Origin: Bradyrhizobium sp. S69
GTDB lineage: Bacteria; Pseudomonadota; Alphaproteobacteria; Rhizobiales; Xanthobacteraceae
Assembly: GCF_009766005.1 (NCBI RefSeq)
Contig: NZ_LMUK01000046.1
Span: 62,001-126,000, forward strand
Direction: 5' to 3'
Length of the DNA: 64,000 bases
This document shows, one piece after another, positions 7,184-16,064 of this stretch. The position numbers and the translations under genes are program-made. Position 1 is the stretch's first letter; the number at the start of each line of letters is the position of its first letter. The notes below the pieces were generated by a model, which was not told the DNA's origin, searched no databases, and saw nothing but the letters and a program-made list of their open reading frames with translations.

Positions 7184-8320
7184 TCAACCACCCCGCGGAC
7201 CGGCGACGAGTCGCGCGGTCAGCGGCACCAGGCACAGCAATGCCGCGACCATCCAGAAGGCGGCATGCAGTCCGACGGCCTTCGAGACGAAACCGATCGC
7301 GGCCGGTCCGGCGAGGATGCCGGCATAGCCGGTCGTCGTGATCGCGCCGACCGCAAGCGCCGATGGCATCGCTTTTTGCGCTCCGGCGGTGCGGAAGAGC
7401 ACCGGCACGATGTTGGACGCCCCCAACCCGATCAACAGGAAGCCCGCCATCGCGACCGCTGCCAGCGGCGCCGTCAGCAGCAGGACGAAGCCGGCGATGG
7501 CGAGGATGCCGCCCCAGAACAGGGTGCTGCGATCCCCGATGCGCGCGGTGATGCTGTCGCCGACCAGACGCCCCGCCGTCATCGCGACCGCGAAGAACAT
7601 GTAGCCGACGCCGCCCTTGGTCGCGGTAACGAGGCCGCCATCTGTGACGAGCAGCGCGCTCCAGTCGAGGATCGCGCCCTCGACGAGGAAGGTCGCGGCC
7701 GCCAGAGCCGCAAGCAGCAGCACGATGCCGTGTGGCATCACGAACAGCGGTCCTCTTTCGCCTTGGGCGCCCGTCATCAGGCGAGGCCACGCGAACGCCA
7801 TCGCCGCTATCATAATGGCCGAACAGAACAAGGTGCCCAAGAGCGGCGCCACGCCAAGCGACAGCAGGAAGGTCATCAGCGTCGCGCCTGCAAATCCGCC
7901 GATACTAAAAAGCGCATGGAAGCCCGACATCAGCGGCGTGTCGGCCGCCCGTTCGACCTCGACCGCATGCACGTTCATGGCGACATCGATCGAGCCCAAA
8001 GCTGCCCCGAACGCGAGCAGCGCGAGTGCTGTGGTGGTCGGTGTCGCGGCGACGGTCAGGACGGGGAGGACGACGGCAAGCCCGAACCCGCCCGCCAGGA
8101 TGACGGGCTTGCTGCCGTAGCGCGAACTCAGCGGCCCGGTGATCAGCATGGCTACGACCGAACCGATGCCGATGCACAGCAGCAGCAGACCGAGCGTTCC
8201 ATCATCGACGGCGAGGCGCTGCTTGGCGAACGGCACCAGTGGCGCCCAGCAGGCAATGCCGAAGCCTGCGACGAGGAAGGACAGGCGCGTGGCGAGTCGC
8301 GTCGCGGGACGGTCGGACAT
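7184..8320 (-). CDS. MFS transporter (YbjJ-like)
   Basis: A 378-residue inner-membrane carrier with about 12 hydrophobic helices. The motif between helices 2 and 3 appears as GPLSSRYGSKPVI, and helix 4-5 carries GAALGSIDVAMNVHAVEVE, a pattern seen in the YbjJ/fucose-permease-like branch of MFS. The ATG at 8320 gives the usual N terminus (MSDRPATRLATRLSFL); an in-frame ATG at 8374 would add 18 atypical residues. It appears to be a single-gene unit. The substrate cannot be predicted. The 190 bp between this start and the DapA-like gene's stop show nothing I can identify. Confidence 0.8.
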   Translation of the reverse strand: MSDRPATRLATRLSFLVAGFGIACWAPLVPFAKQRLAVDDGTLGLLLLCIGIGSVVAMLITGPLSSRYGSKPVILAGGFGLAVVLPVLTVAATPTTTALALLAFGAALGSIDVAMNVHAVEVERAADTPLMSGFHALFSIGGFAGATLMTFLLSLGVAPLLGTLFCSAIMIAAMAFAWPRLMTGAQGERGPLFVMPHGIVLLLAALAAATFLVEGAILDWSALLVTDGGLVTATKGGVGYMFFAVAMTAGRLVGDSITARIGDRSTLFWGGILAIAGFVLLLTAPLAAVAMAGFLLIGLGASNIVPVLFRTAGAQKAMPSALAVGAITTTGYAGILAGPAAIGFVSKAVGLHAAFWMVAALLCLVPLTARLVAGPRGG

Positions 8321-8510
8321 GGATGGGTTACCGATCAGGGTGCGAAATGGCAGGGCGCGTGAATCATGCCTCATCGAGCATTAAAATCGTGCACGATGAT
8401 GGCAAGATTGCTTGACGAGCGCCAGAACGGCTGCCTTTTGGCTGCGCGCCATTAACCGCGCACGACGGAAATTGGGCGATGGCGACCCACCGTTCAGCCG
8501 GTCAAAATCT

Positions 8511-9488
8511 CTATGCAGGGATATGAGACACTTTCGTCGGCTCGCCGACGGCCGTCATCGCCAGGGCGACGGCCTTTCGCGAATCCTCTGATAGTTCGAC
8601 CAGCGGCAATCTCAGCGCGGGCTTCATGAACCCCAGCAGGCTCATGCCGTATTTCAGGGTGGCGATCGGCGCCTCCGACGACATCAGCGCGCCGATTGCG
8701 GCGAGATCAACCGAAGCGCGCCGCGCGGCCGGTAAATTGCCGCCTGTGCAGCCTTCATGGAGCTGACGGCAGCGATCGGGAAAAAGATTGGCGATGCCGC
8801 TAATGCAGCCGTCGCCGCCGCTCGTGAGATAGGCCAGCGCATGGGTGTAATCCCCGCACAGCAGGCGAAACGCCGGCGGCAGCATCGCGCGCAAGCGAAA
8901 CAGCCGCGCCACGCTCCCGGCCGCGTCGTTGAGGCCGATGAACTGCGTCGATTCGGCAAGCCGCGCGATGGTCTCGTCGGAGATCTCGCGCGCGGTGCGT
9001 GACGGGATATCATGCAGCAGGATGGGTAGGCTGGTCGAGGCCGCGATGGACTGGAAATGCGCCAGGATGCCGGTCTGCATCGGCTTGTTGTAATACGGCG
9101 CCACCGACAATATCGCGTCCGCGCCGTTGCTTTCGGCGATTTCCGTCAACTCGATCGCCTGCCCCGTCGAATTGGAGCCTGCGCCGGCAATAATGGCTAT
9201 TCGTCCACGCGCTATTCCGACCGCCGCGCCGATGATCTCCGCGCGCTCGGTCCGTTCGAGTGTCGAGCTTTCGCCCATGGTTTCACCGACCACGATCGCG
9301 GTCGCGCCCGATCCGATCTGGTGCTCGCACAGCATCTCGAAGGCGGACCAATCGATGCCGTCGCGGTCGTCGAACGGGGTCGGGAGGTCGGCGATGAAAC
9401 CACCGAGCCAGTGCAACGGTTTTGTCTTGGGCATCGTCTTGACCATAGTCTTGGACCTAGTCTTGGGCTGGAGCTGTGGCATGGTCAT
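8511..9488 (-). CDS. DapA/NAL-family aldolase-like protein lacking the catalytic lysine
   Basis: A 325-residue protein with the class I aldolase TIM-barrel of dihydrodipicolinate synthase/N-acetylneuraminate lyase. Seen: GETMGESSTL (in place of GTTGES), PYYNKP (Tyr132/133), LLHDIPSRTA and CGDYTHALAYLTSGGDG. The Schiff-base lysine position in the family pattern IGxKEAxGD reads IGLNDAAGS, i.e. Asn187 (codon AAC), so normal lysine-dependent chemistry is unlikely. The first 24 residues are a lysine/threonine-rich extension made by a 12-bp tandem repeat. The start overlaps the stop of the upstream gene by ATGA, which supports 9488. Probably not the housekeeping dapA; a non-catalytic or altered function is inferred. 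Confidence 0.8.
   Translation of the reverse strand: MTMPQLQPKTRSKTMVKTMPKTKPLHWLGGFIADLPTPFDDRDGIDWSAFEMLCEHQIGSGATAIVVGETMGESSTLERTERAEIIGAAVGIARGRIAIIAGAGSNSTGQAIELTEIAESNGADAILSVAPYYNKPMQTGILAHFQSIAASTSLPILLHDIPSRTAREISDETIARLAESTQFIGLNDAAGSVARLFRLRAMLPPAFRLLCGDYTHALAYLTSGGDGCISGIANLFPDRCRQLHEGCTGGNLPAARRASVDLAAIGALMSSEAPIATLKYGMSLLGFMKPALRLPLVELSEDSRKAVALAMTAVGEPTKVSHIPA
9424..9471 (-). repeat. four-unit 12-bp tandem repeat inside the DapA-like gene
   Basis: Units at 9424-9435, 9436-9447, 9448-9459 and 9460-9471, each beginning GTCTTG on the plus strand. On the coding strand they produce a four-residue periodicity with KT pairs (PKTRSKTMVKTMPKTK) before the aldolase-like domain begins. 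Confidence 0.8.
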
Positions 9489-9940
9489 GCCACCTTCGCG
9501 ATGGCGCCAACGTGCTGGCCGAATTCCTCGCGATGCGCCGCCAGCACAAAGCCCTGATGACAGCGCGCGCCGGCTTCGATCCGAAATCCGAGTTGCTGCA
9601 ATTTCGTCCGGACCTTGCAGCCGAGGCCGTTCTCCTGCGATTCGATCGATATCGTGATGCTCGCCGCGGCGTAAAGATGCCTGGAGATCTGGTTGATCGC
9701 GGCCTCGATCGCCTGAAAGCTGCGGTCGCCGGCGATCAGGCCCGCGGAATGCTGCCCCGCGGACGTGCGGCAGGCCGAGGCCAGAGCCGCATAGGTAAAT
9801 CCCCGTCGCCGGAGCGCCAGATAAAGCTCGATGCTGTCGGCCCCGGCGAGGACCAGCCGGTGCGACTTCGACAGATGCGCGAGATTGATCATGGTATCGA
9901 CCATTTCGTCCCGCGGCGAGATCAAGTTCTGTCTTGGCAT
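9485..9940 (-). CDS. hypothetical protein coupled to the DapA-like gene
   Basis: A 151-residue cytoplasmic protein. The segment SHRLVLAGADSIELYLALRRRGF followed later by GLIAGDRSFQAIEAAINQI and TISIESQENGLGCKVRTKLQQLGFRIEAG looks like a small alpha/beta fold resembling a reduced methyltransferase-type domain, but no cofactor motif is secure. GGAG lies eight bases before the ATG at 9940; a much longer open frame upstream is repeat and antisense sequence. The stop overlaps the next start by four bases (ATGA), implying translational coupling with the DapA-like protein. Function unknown. Confidence 0.6.
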   Translation of the reverse strand: MPRQNLISPRDEMVDTMINLAHLSKSHRLVLAGADSIELYLALRRRGFTYAALASACRTSAGQHSAGLIAGDRSFQAIEAAINQISRHLYAAASITISIESQENGLGCKVRTKLQQLGFRIEAGARCHQGFVLAAHREEFGQHVGAIAKVA

Positions 9941-9976
9941 GAGGGGGCTCCGGCTGATCGGGGGAGTGTGCGGCGT

Positions 9977-10081
9977 TAGAGCGTTTTCGAGCGAAGTGGG
10001 TACCGGTTCGCGTGAAGAAAACGCGTCAAAACAAAGGACTAGAGCCCCGTTCCGATTCCATCGAAACGGAAAAGGCTCTAG
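9977..10081. repeat. family D repeat, copy 1 (GCGTTTTCGAGCGAAG element)
   Basis: Begins GCGTTTTCGAGCGAAG and ends with a hairpin whose 8-bp arms CTAGAGCC/GGCTCTAG lie at 10039-10046 and 10074-10081. The stop codon of the minus-strand gene at 10078 lies in the last arm, so the hairpin may act as its terminator. A second copy forms the 3' end of kdpD (19623-19735). Confidence 0.75.
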
Positions 10082-10368
10082 GCGGCGCGGCTCTGAAGCG
10101 AGCCGTCGGCATCCATGGCCGCATTGTTGGCCGGCTGCGGCGACGACACTTTGCGATGCATGTCGAGTTCGACGATGGTGGTCGCGAGAACGATGGTTTC
10201 CGGGTGATGCCCGTTTTCGAACAGCGCATATTTCAGCGCTTGCGCGCGGCTGACGAATAGTCCGCCGAATAGTCCGTTGTTTTCCTGGGCAACCCAGTTG
10301 CCCCTGCTGTTCCGCCCGATAATCACAAGGTTGGATGTGCACGATGGCGGTTCGTCGATGGCTTCCAC
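10078..10368 (-). CDS. small protein paralogous to the 5888-6403 product
   Basis: A 96-residue soluble protein. The core LVIIGRNSRGNWVAQENNGLF, then GGLFVSRAQALKYALFENG and a closing VELDMHRKV align with the same motifs in the 5888-6403 protein; it lacks that protein's C-terminal helix. The GTG at 10368 is chosen because AGGAG lies six bases upstream. An in-frame ATG at 10449, the last triplet of the motif at 10447-10497, is an alternative that would add 27 residues. The domain is unknown to me. The stop codon overlaps the hairpin of a family D repeat. Confidence 0.65.
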   Translation of the reverse strand: MEAIDEPPSCTSNLVIIGRNSRGNWVAQENNGLFGGLFVSRAQALKYALFENGHHPETIVLATTIVELDMHRKVSSPQPANNAAMDADGSLQSRAA

Positions 10369-10446
10369 AACTCGCTCCTGTTGGCTGCCGCGAACCGCAA
10401 AAGGCGATCGCGTGCGTTCTTGAGATGAGAAATATTGAGGAGATCG

Positions 10447-10497
10447 CATATGAATTCGAGAGCGGGGCGGGGTCGATCTCATAAGGACGGCGTAAAG
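10447..10497 (-). promoter_or_regulatory. 51-bp bipartite motif, copy 3 (upstream of 10078-10368 gene)
   Basis: Read on the minus strand: TTTACGCCGTCCTTATGAGA, 14 variable bases, TCTCGAATTCATATG. Identical to copy 1 in all 15 bases of the second block and in 19 of 22 of the first, with no gap over 51 bp. It ends 78 bases before the chosen GTG. Confidence 0.6.
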
Positions 10498-10539
10498 GTT
10501 CTGACGCCGCGAAAGGCAGATGACCGAGCGGGGCGAATT

Positions 10540-10902
10540 CTAGGCCGGCGCGAGGGCGCCAAGGCCGAAGTCGCCCAAGGTATGAACCAGGCAAAACAGC
10601 GCGGCGCAGGTCAATGCTTCATCCCAATGATTGAGGATGCCATCGAGCGGGCGCTCACGCTTGATGACGGCGACAACGACGCTGAAGATGATGGACATCG
10701 CCAGCAGCGCGGCAAGGCTGCGGGCAAAGCTGAAGCTGCCGAACGTCGCGAAGAGAGCGAGGATGATCATTCGCAGGCAAAAGCGGACGAGCACCTGCGT
10801 CGATCTCATCTCCTGCGATAGCTCGGGGAGTTGCGCCAAGTTGGTAAAACTCTGGTGGATGGGATCGCGGCCCCGATGGGGCAGCCTTACGCGAAATGAC
10901 AA
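10540..10902 (-). CDS. small membrane protein of unknown function
   Basis: A 120-residue protein with two or three hydrophobic helices (about 44-60, 64-80 and 97-112), e.g. LAALLAMSIIFSVVVAVI. The TTG at 10902 begins three bases after the stop of the upstream gene and its codons keep high third-position GC, so translational coupling is plausible. The ATG at 10809, with AGGAG directly in front of it, is the alternative and would give 89 residues with the same helices. No family recognised; probably forms a two-gene unit with the 10906-11388 gene. Confidence 0.5.
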   Translation of the reverse strand: MSFRVRLPHRGRDPIHQSFTNLAQLPELSQEMRSTQVLVRFCLRMIILALFATFGSFSFARSLAALLAMSIIFSVVVAVIKRERPLDGILNHWDEALTCAALFCLVHTLGDFGLGALAPA

Positions 10903-10905
10903 GTC

Positions 10906-11388
10906 CTAGAAATTATCGGTGCAAAGCACCTGGTAGACCGCGTCTGCCTCGCGCCGGACGAGGGGGACGCTGGGCCGGATCGATGGCGCGCTGGCGCGCT
11001 GGGCCTCGACGAACGCGCTCAGGATCGCCAGCGGCAAATCGAGGTGACGGGCTTCGACCGATTGATCGAGCCATTCGGGCAGCTCGCGCTCGCGGGACAG
11101 CGCGCAATGCCATTCGCCTTCGTCATAGGCGATGCGGCGAACCTGCCATTGCGGCAGCTCCAGTTCGATCAGCGCAAATGCCGCGTCGGTCCAGGCTTCC
11201 GCTGCGATCAGGCGCTCGATCCGCGCGGTCCGTTCGCGCTGTCCGGCCGATGGAAAGCGCCGGCATGCCGCCTCGATGACGGCCGAGATCAGCTTCGCGG
11301 TTACGCGATGCGCGTTGCGAAGCCGGTCATCGATGTGATCGACAATATTTTGGGCGTCGGAAGGCAGCAGCATGGCGGTATCTCGCAT
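10906..11388 (-). CDS. hypothetical cytoplasmic protein
   Basis: A 160-residue, largely helical protein (AQNIVDHIDDRLRNAHRV, then LIAAEAWTDAAFALIELELP, then WHCALSRERELPEWLDQSVE). No signal peptide, membrane helix or catalytic motif is seen and I do not recognise a family. Two starts are close: ATG 11388 and ATG 11373; neither has a strong ribosome site. An ATG at 11439 ending the conserved motif at 11437-11487 is also in frame. The gene precedes the small membrane protein gene with a three-base gap and is divergent from the kdp operon. Confidence 0.6.
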   Translation of the reverse strand: MRDTAMLLPSDAQNIVDHIDDRLRNAHRVTAKLISAVIEAACRRFPSAGQRERTARIERLIAAEAWTDAAFALIELELPQWQVRRIAYDEGEWHCALSRERELPEWLDQSVEARHLDLPLAILSAFVEAQRASAPSIRPSVPLVRREADAVYQVLCTDNF

Positions 11389-11436
11389 GGGGCGCGGCTG
11401 CGACCGGCAGCCAAGCCCACAAAATGGATAAATCGC

Positions 11437-11487
11437 CATTTGAAAGCGAGATGGGGCAGGGGGAGAAGATATAGGGATTTCATAAGT
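11437..11487 (-). promoter_or_regulatory. 51-bp bipartite motif, copy 4 (upstream of 10906-11388 gene)
   Basis: Read on the minus strand: CTTATGAAATCCCTATATCT, 14 variable bases, TCTCGCTTTCAAATG. The second block matches the consensus in 12 of 15 positions and the spacing is kept exactly. Confidence 0.5.
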
Positions 11488-11514
11488 GTTTTTGCTCGCA
11501 TGATCGACAGCTCT

Positions 11515-11663
11515 CAACCGTCGTCCCGGCGAAGGCCGGGACCCATAACCCCTAGCCGATCGAAAGACAGAAGGCGTCTGCCGCATTGCTAAAAATGAGA
11601 GTCCGCGCCGTATGGGTCCCGGCCCCTTACGCGCAATTGCGCGCTAGGCCGGGACGACGGTTG
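11515..11663. repeat. CGTCCCGG inverted-repeat element upstream of kdp
   Basis: Perfect 15-bp inverted ends (CAACCGTCGTCCCGG at 11515-11529 and its complement at 11649-11663) enclose an interior with further GGCCGGGACCC/GGGTCCCGGCC pairing. It lies between the two outward-facing bipartite motifs that serve the hypothetical operon and kdp. No gene is seen in it. Confidence 0.75.
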
Positions 11664-11690
11664 CGAAGTCGTTCCGGACGATTGGTGGCC

Positions 11691-11741
11691 CTTTATGAGA
11701 TTCCTATAACTTCGCTAGTGCGACCGTCTCGAAAACCTATG
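11691..11741 (+). promoter_or_regulatory. 51-bp bipartite motif, copy 5 (upstream of kdp operon)
   Basis: TTTATGAGATTCCTATAACT, 14 variable bases, TCTCGAAAACCTATG (12 of 15 matches in the second block). It ends 79 bases before the first kdp reading frame. Copies 4 and 5 diverge from each other, one toward each operon. Confidence 0.5.
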
Positions 11742-11814
11742 CGCCGGGTGGCACTTCAGGGCCTGACAAAAGGGGGCAACCTGCCTGGCCCCCGCGTACC
11801 ACACCGCATAGGAG
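11736..11814 (+). promoter_or_regulatory. possible structured leader of the kdp operon
   Basis: Three nested pairings are visible: CCTATGCG (11736-11743) with CGCATAGG (11805-11812), GTGG (11748-11751) with CCAC (11799-11802), and GGGGGC (11772-11777) with GCCCCC (11788-11793). The outer 3' arm overlaps the AGGAG ribosome site at 11810-11814. If transcription starts inside the motif at 11691-11741 the outer arm would not be in the RNA, so this is tentative. Confidence 0.3.
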
Positions 11815-11820
11815 CACGCC

Positions 11821-11904
11821 ATGTTGGATATTCTCATGCTGGCCCTCGGGCTTGCCTTCTTCGTGGCGGCGGTGGGCTACACCTACGCCTGCGAGCGACT
11901 TTGA
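11821..11904 (+). CDS. 27-residue membrane peptide at the head of the kdp operon
   Basis: Encodes a 27-residue peptide, MLDILMLALGLAFF at the N terminus and YTYACERL at the C terminus: one transmembrane helix with a short polar tail. AGGAG lies seven bases before the ATG. It resembles KdpF in size and layout but is distinct from the KdpF frame 50 bases downstream. It could be a second KdpF-like stabilising subunit or a leader peptide. Its cysteine near the C terminus is unusual for KdpF. Existence as a translated gene is likely from the ribosome site; role is inferred. Confidence 0.65.
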   Translation: MLDILMLALGLAFFVAAVGYTYACERL

Positions 11905-11954
11905 TGGTTCGACGCCCGATTGCCCCGCGAACAGGCTCTTGAAGGAGCACGATC

Positions 11955-12044
11955 ATGATCTTCGATTATTCACTCGCCGGTCTCGTCTCGCTAGGCCTGC
12001 TGTTTTATCTCACCTACGCCCTGCTGCGGCCCGAGCGGTTCTGA
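11955..12044 (+). CDS. kdpF: KdpF, small subunit of the potassium-transporting ATPase
   Basis: A 29-residue single-helix peptide (GLVSLGLLFYLTYALLRPERF), matching KdpF in length, position immediately before kdpA and the Arg-Pro-Glu-Arg-Phe tail common in this subunit. KdpF stabilises the KdpFABC complex in the inner membrane. The ATG has AAGGAG ten bases upstream; the stop is 44 bases before kdpA. Confidence 0.85.
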   Translation: MIFDYSLAGLVSLGLLFYLTYALLRPERF

Positions 12045-12088
12045 TCGCCTCGAACGTAACTCCGCGCACATCCTAAAGGCACACTCCG

Positions 12089-13792
12089 ATGACCGTCATT
12101 GGCTGGATTCAAATTCTTCTGTTCTGCGCGATCGTCGTCGCACTGGTCAAACCGCTCGGCTGGTACATGACGCGCGTCTTCAACGGCGAGCGCACGTTGC
12201 TTTCGCCGGTGCTGCGGCCGGTCGAGGCCGGGCTGTACTGGATCGGCGGCGTCGATGAGAAGCGCGAGCAGCATTGGCTGACCTACACGGTCGCCATGCT
12301 GCTGTTCCATGTCGGCGGCTTTCTTGTCCTGTACGCGGTGATGCGCCTGCAGGCGGTGTTGCCGTTCAATCCGGCTGGGCAATCCGCGGTCGCCGAGGAC
12401 CTTTCCTTCAATACCGCGATCAGCTTCATCACCAATACCAACTGGCAGAACTACGGCGGCGAAAGCACGATGTCTTATCTCGTGCAGATGCTGGGGCTGA
12501 CGCATCAGAATTTCCTGTCGGCGGCGACCGGTATCGCACTTGCGATGGCGCTGATCCGCGGCTTCTCCCGCTCCTCGATGCGCACCGTCGGCAATTTCTG
12601 GGTCGATGTGACGCGCTGCACCCTCTATGTGCTGCTGCCGATCTGCGTGGTCTATACGCTGTTCCTGATCTGGCAGGGCATGCCGCAGACGCTCGGCGCC
12701 TATGTCGATGCCACCACCCTGGAAGGCGCCAAGCAGACCATCGCGGTCGGGCCGGTGGCCTCGCAGGTCGCGATCAAGATGCTCGGCACCAATGGCGGCG
12801 GCTTCTTCAACGCCAACGCCGCGCACCCGTTCGAGAACCCGACCGCGCTGTCGAATTTCGTGCAGATGATCTCGATCTTCGCGCTCGGTGCCGCCTTGAC
12901 CAACGTGTTCGGCCGCATGGTCGGCAACCAGCGCCAGGGCTGGGCGATCCTGTCGGTGATGGGCGTGCTGTTCATCGCCGGCGTGACCGTCACCTATTGG
13001 GCGGAAGCCAACGGCACCTCGGCGCTGCATGCGCTGGGCCTGACCGGCGGTAACATGGAAGGCAAGGAAGTCCGTTTCGGTATCGTGGCTTCAAGCCTGT
13101 TCGCGGTCATCACCACGGCTGCGTCCTGCGGTGCCGTCAACGCGATGCATGACAGCTTTACGGCGTTGGGCGGCATGATCCCGCTGATCAACATGCAGCT
13201 CGGCGAAATCATCGTCGGCGGCGTCGGCGCCGGTCTCTATGGCATGCTGCTGTTCGTCGTGCTGGCGATCTTCGTCGCCGGTCTGATGGTCGGCCGCACC
13301 CCGGAATATGTCGGCAAGAAGATCGAGGCCCGCGAGGTCAAGATGGCGATGCTGGCGATCCTGGTGCTGCCTTTGATGTACCTGGGCTGGACCGCGGTCG
13401 CCGTGGTGCTGCCGTCGGCGGTGGCCTCGATGGCCAATGCCGGCCCGCACGGTTTCACCGAAGTGCTTTATGCCTTCACCTCGGCGACCGGCAATAACGG
13501 TTCGGCCTTCGGCGGCCTTTCCGGCAACACCTTCTTCTACAATCTGACCTTGGCCAGTTCGATGTTTGTCGGCCGCTTCTTCATGATCGTGCCGGCGATG
13601 GCGCTGGCGGGTTCATTGGCCGGCAAGAAATCGATCCCGGCCTCGGCCGGCACCTTGCCGACCACCGGTGGCCTGTTCGTCGGCCTCGTCGTCGGCGTGA
13701 TCCTGATCATCGGTGGTCTCACGTTCTTCCCGGCGCTGGCGCTCGGGCCGATCGTCGAACACCTCTCGATGAATGCCAACACCCTGTTCTAA
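12089..13792 (+). CDS. kdpA: KdpA, potassium-binding channel subunit
   Basis: A 567-residue polytopic inner-membrane protein that selects and conducts K+ within KdpFABC. The four selectivity-filter segments of the superfamily of K+ transporters are visible: TNTNWQNYGG, LGTNGGGFFNANAAHPFENP, AASCGAVNAMHDSF and SATGNNGSAF. Length is typical (about 560). AAAGGCAC precedes the ATG. It is followed after 39 bp by kdpB. Kdp operons are normally induced by KdpDE under K+ limitation or salt stress; both regulators are downstream here. Confidence 0.97.
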   Translation: MTVIGWIQILLFCAIVVALVKPLGWYMTRVFNGERTLLSPVLRPVEAGLYWIGGVDEKREQHWLTYTVAMLLFHVGGFLVLYAVMRLQAVLPFNPAGQSAVAEDLSFNTAISFITNTNWQNYGGESTMSYLVQMLGLTHQNFLSAATGIALAMALIRGFSRSSMRTVGNFWVDVTRCTLYVLLPICVVYTLFLIWQGMPQTLGAYVDATTLEGAKQTIAVGPVASQVAIKMLGTNGGGFFNANAAHPFENPTALSNFVQMISIFALGAALTNVFGRMVGNQRQGWAILSVMGVLFIAGVTVTYWAEANGTSALHALGLTGGNMEGKEVRFGIVASSLFAVITTAASCGAVNAMHDSFTALGGMIPLINMQLGEIIVGGVGAGLYGMLLFVVLAIFVAGLMVGRTPEYVGKKIEAREVKMAMLAILVLPLMYLGWTAVAVVLPSAVASMANAGPHGFTEVLYAFTSATGNNGSAFGGLSGNTFFYNLTLASSMFVGRFFMIVPAMALAGSLAGKKSIPASAGTLPTTGGLFVGLVVGVILIIGGLTFFPALALGPIVEHLSMNANTLF

Positions 13793-13831
13793 ACCATTCG
13801 CCTAGATCTGCGCCTTACGGAGTTTACGTCC

Positions 13832-15946
<2,115 letters not shown>

Positions 15947-15954
15947 AATTAGAC

Positions 15955-16042
15955 CGTCATTGCGAGGAGCGTAGCGACCAAGCAATCCAGCTCTTTTCCG
16001 TTCTGCGTAGCTCTGGATTGCTTCGCTTCGCTCGCAATGACG
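15955..16042. repeat. family E palindromic repeat between kdpB and kdpC
   Basis: Inverted ends CGTCATTGCGAG and CTCGCAATGACG with inner AGCAATCCAG...CTGGATTGCT pairing. A second copy is at 54532-54613. It can form a long hairpin in the kdp transcript, eight bases after the kdpB stop. Confidence 0.8.
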
Positions 16043-16064
16043 AAAAACTCCAAGGAGAATTGTC

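Noticed and set aside
9941..10594. Long upstream extension of the 9485-9940 reading frame
   Set aside because: It runs through the family D repeat and antisense to the 10078-10368 gene; the ATG at 9940 has a good ribosome site.
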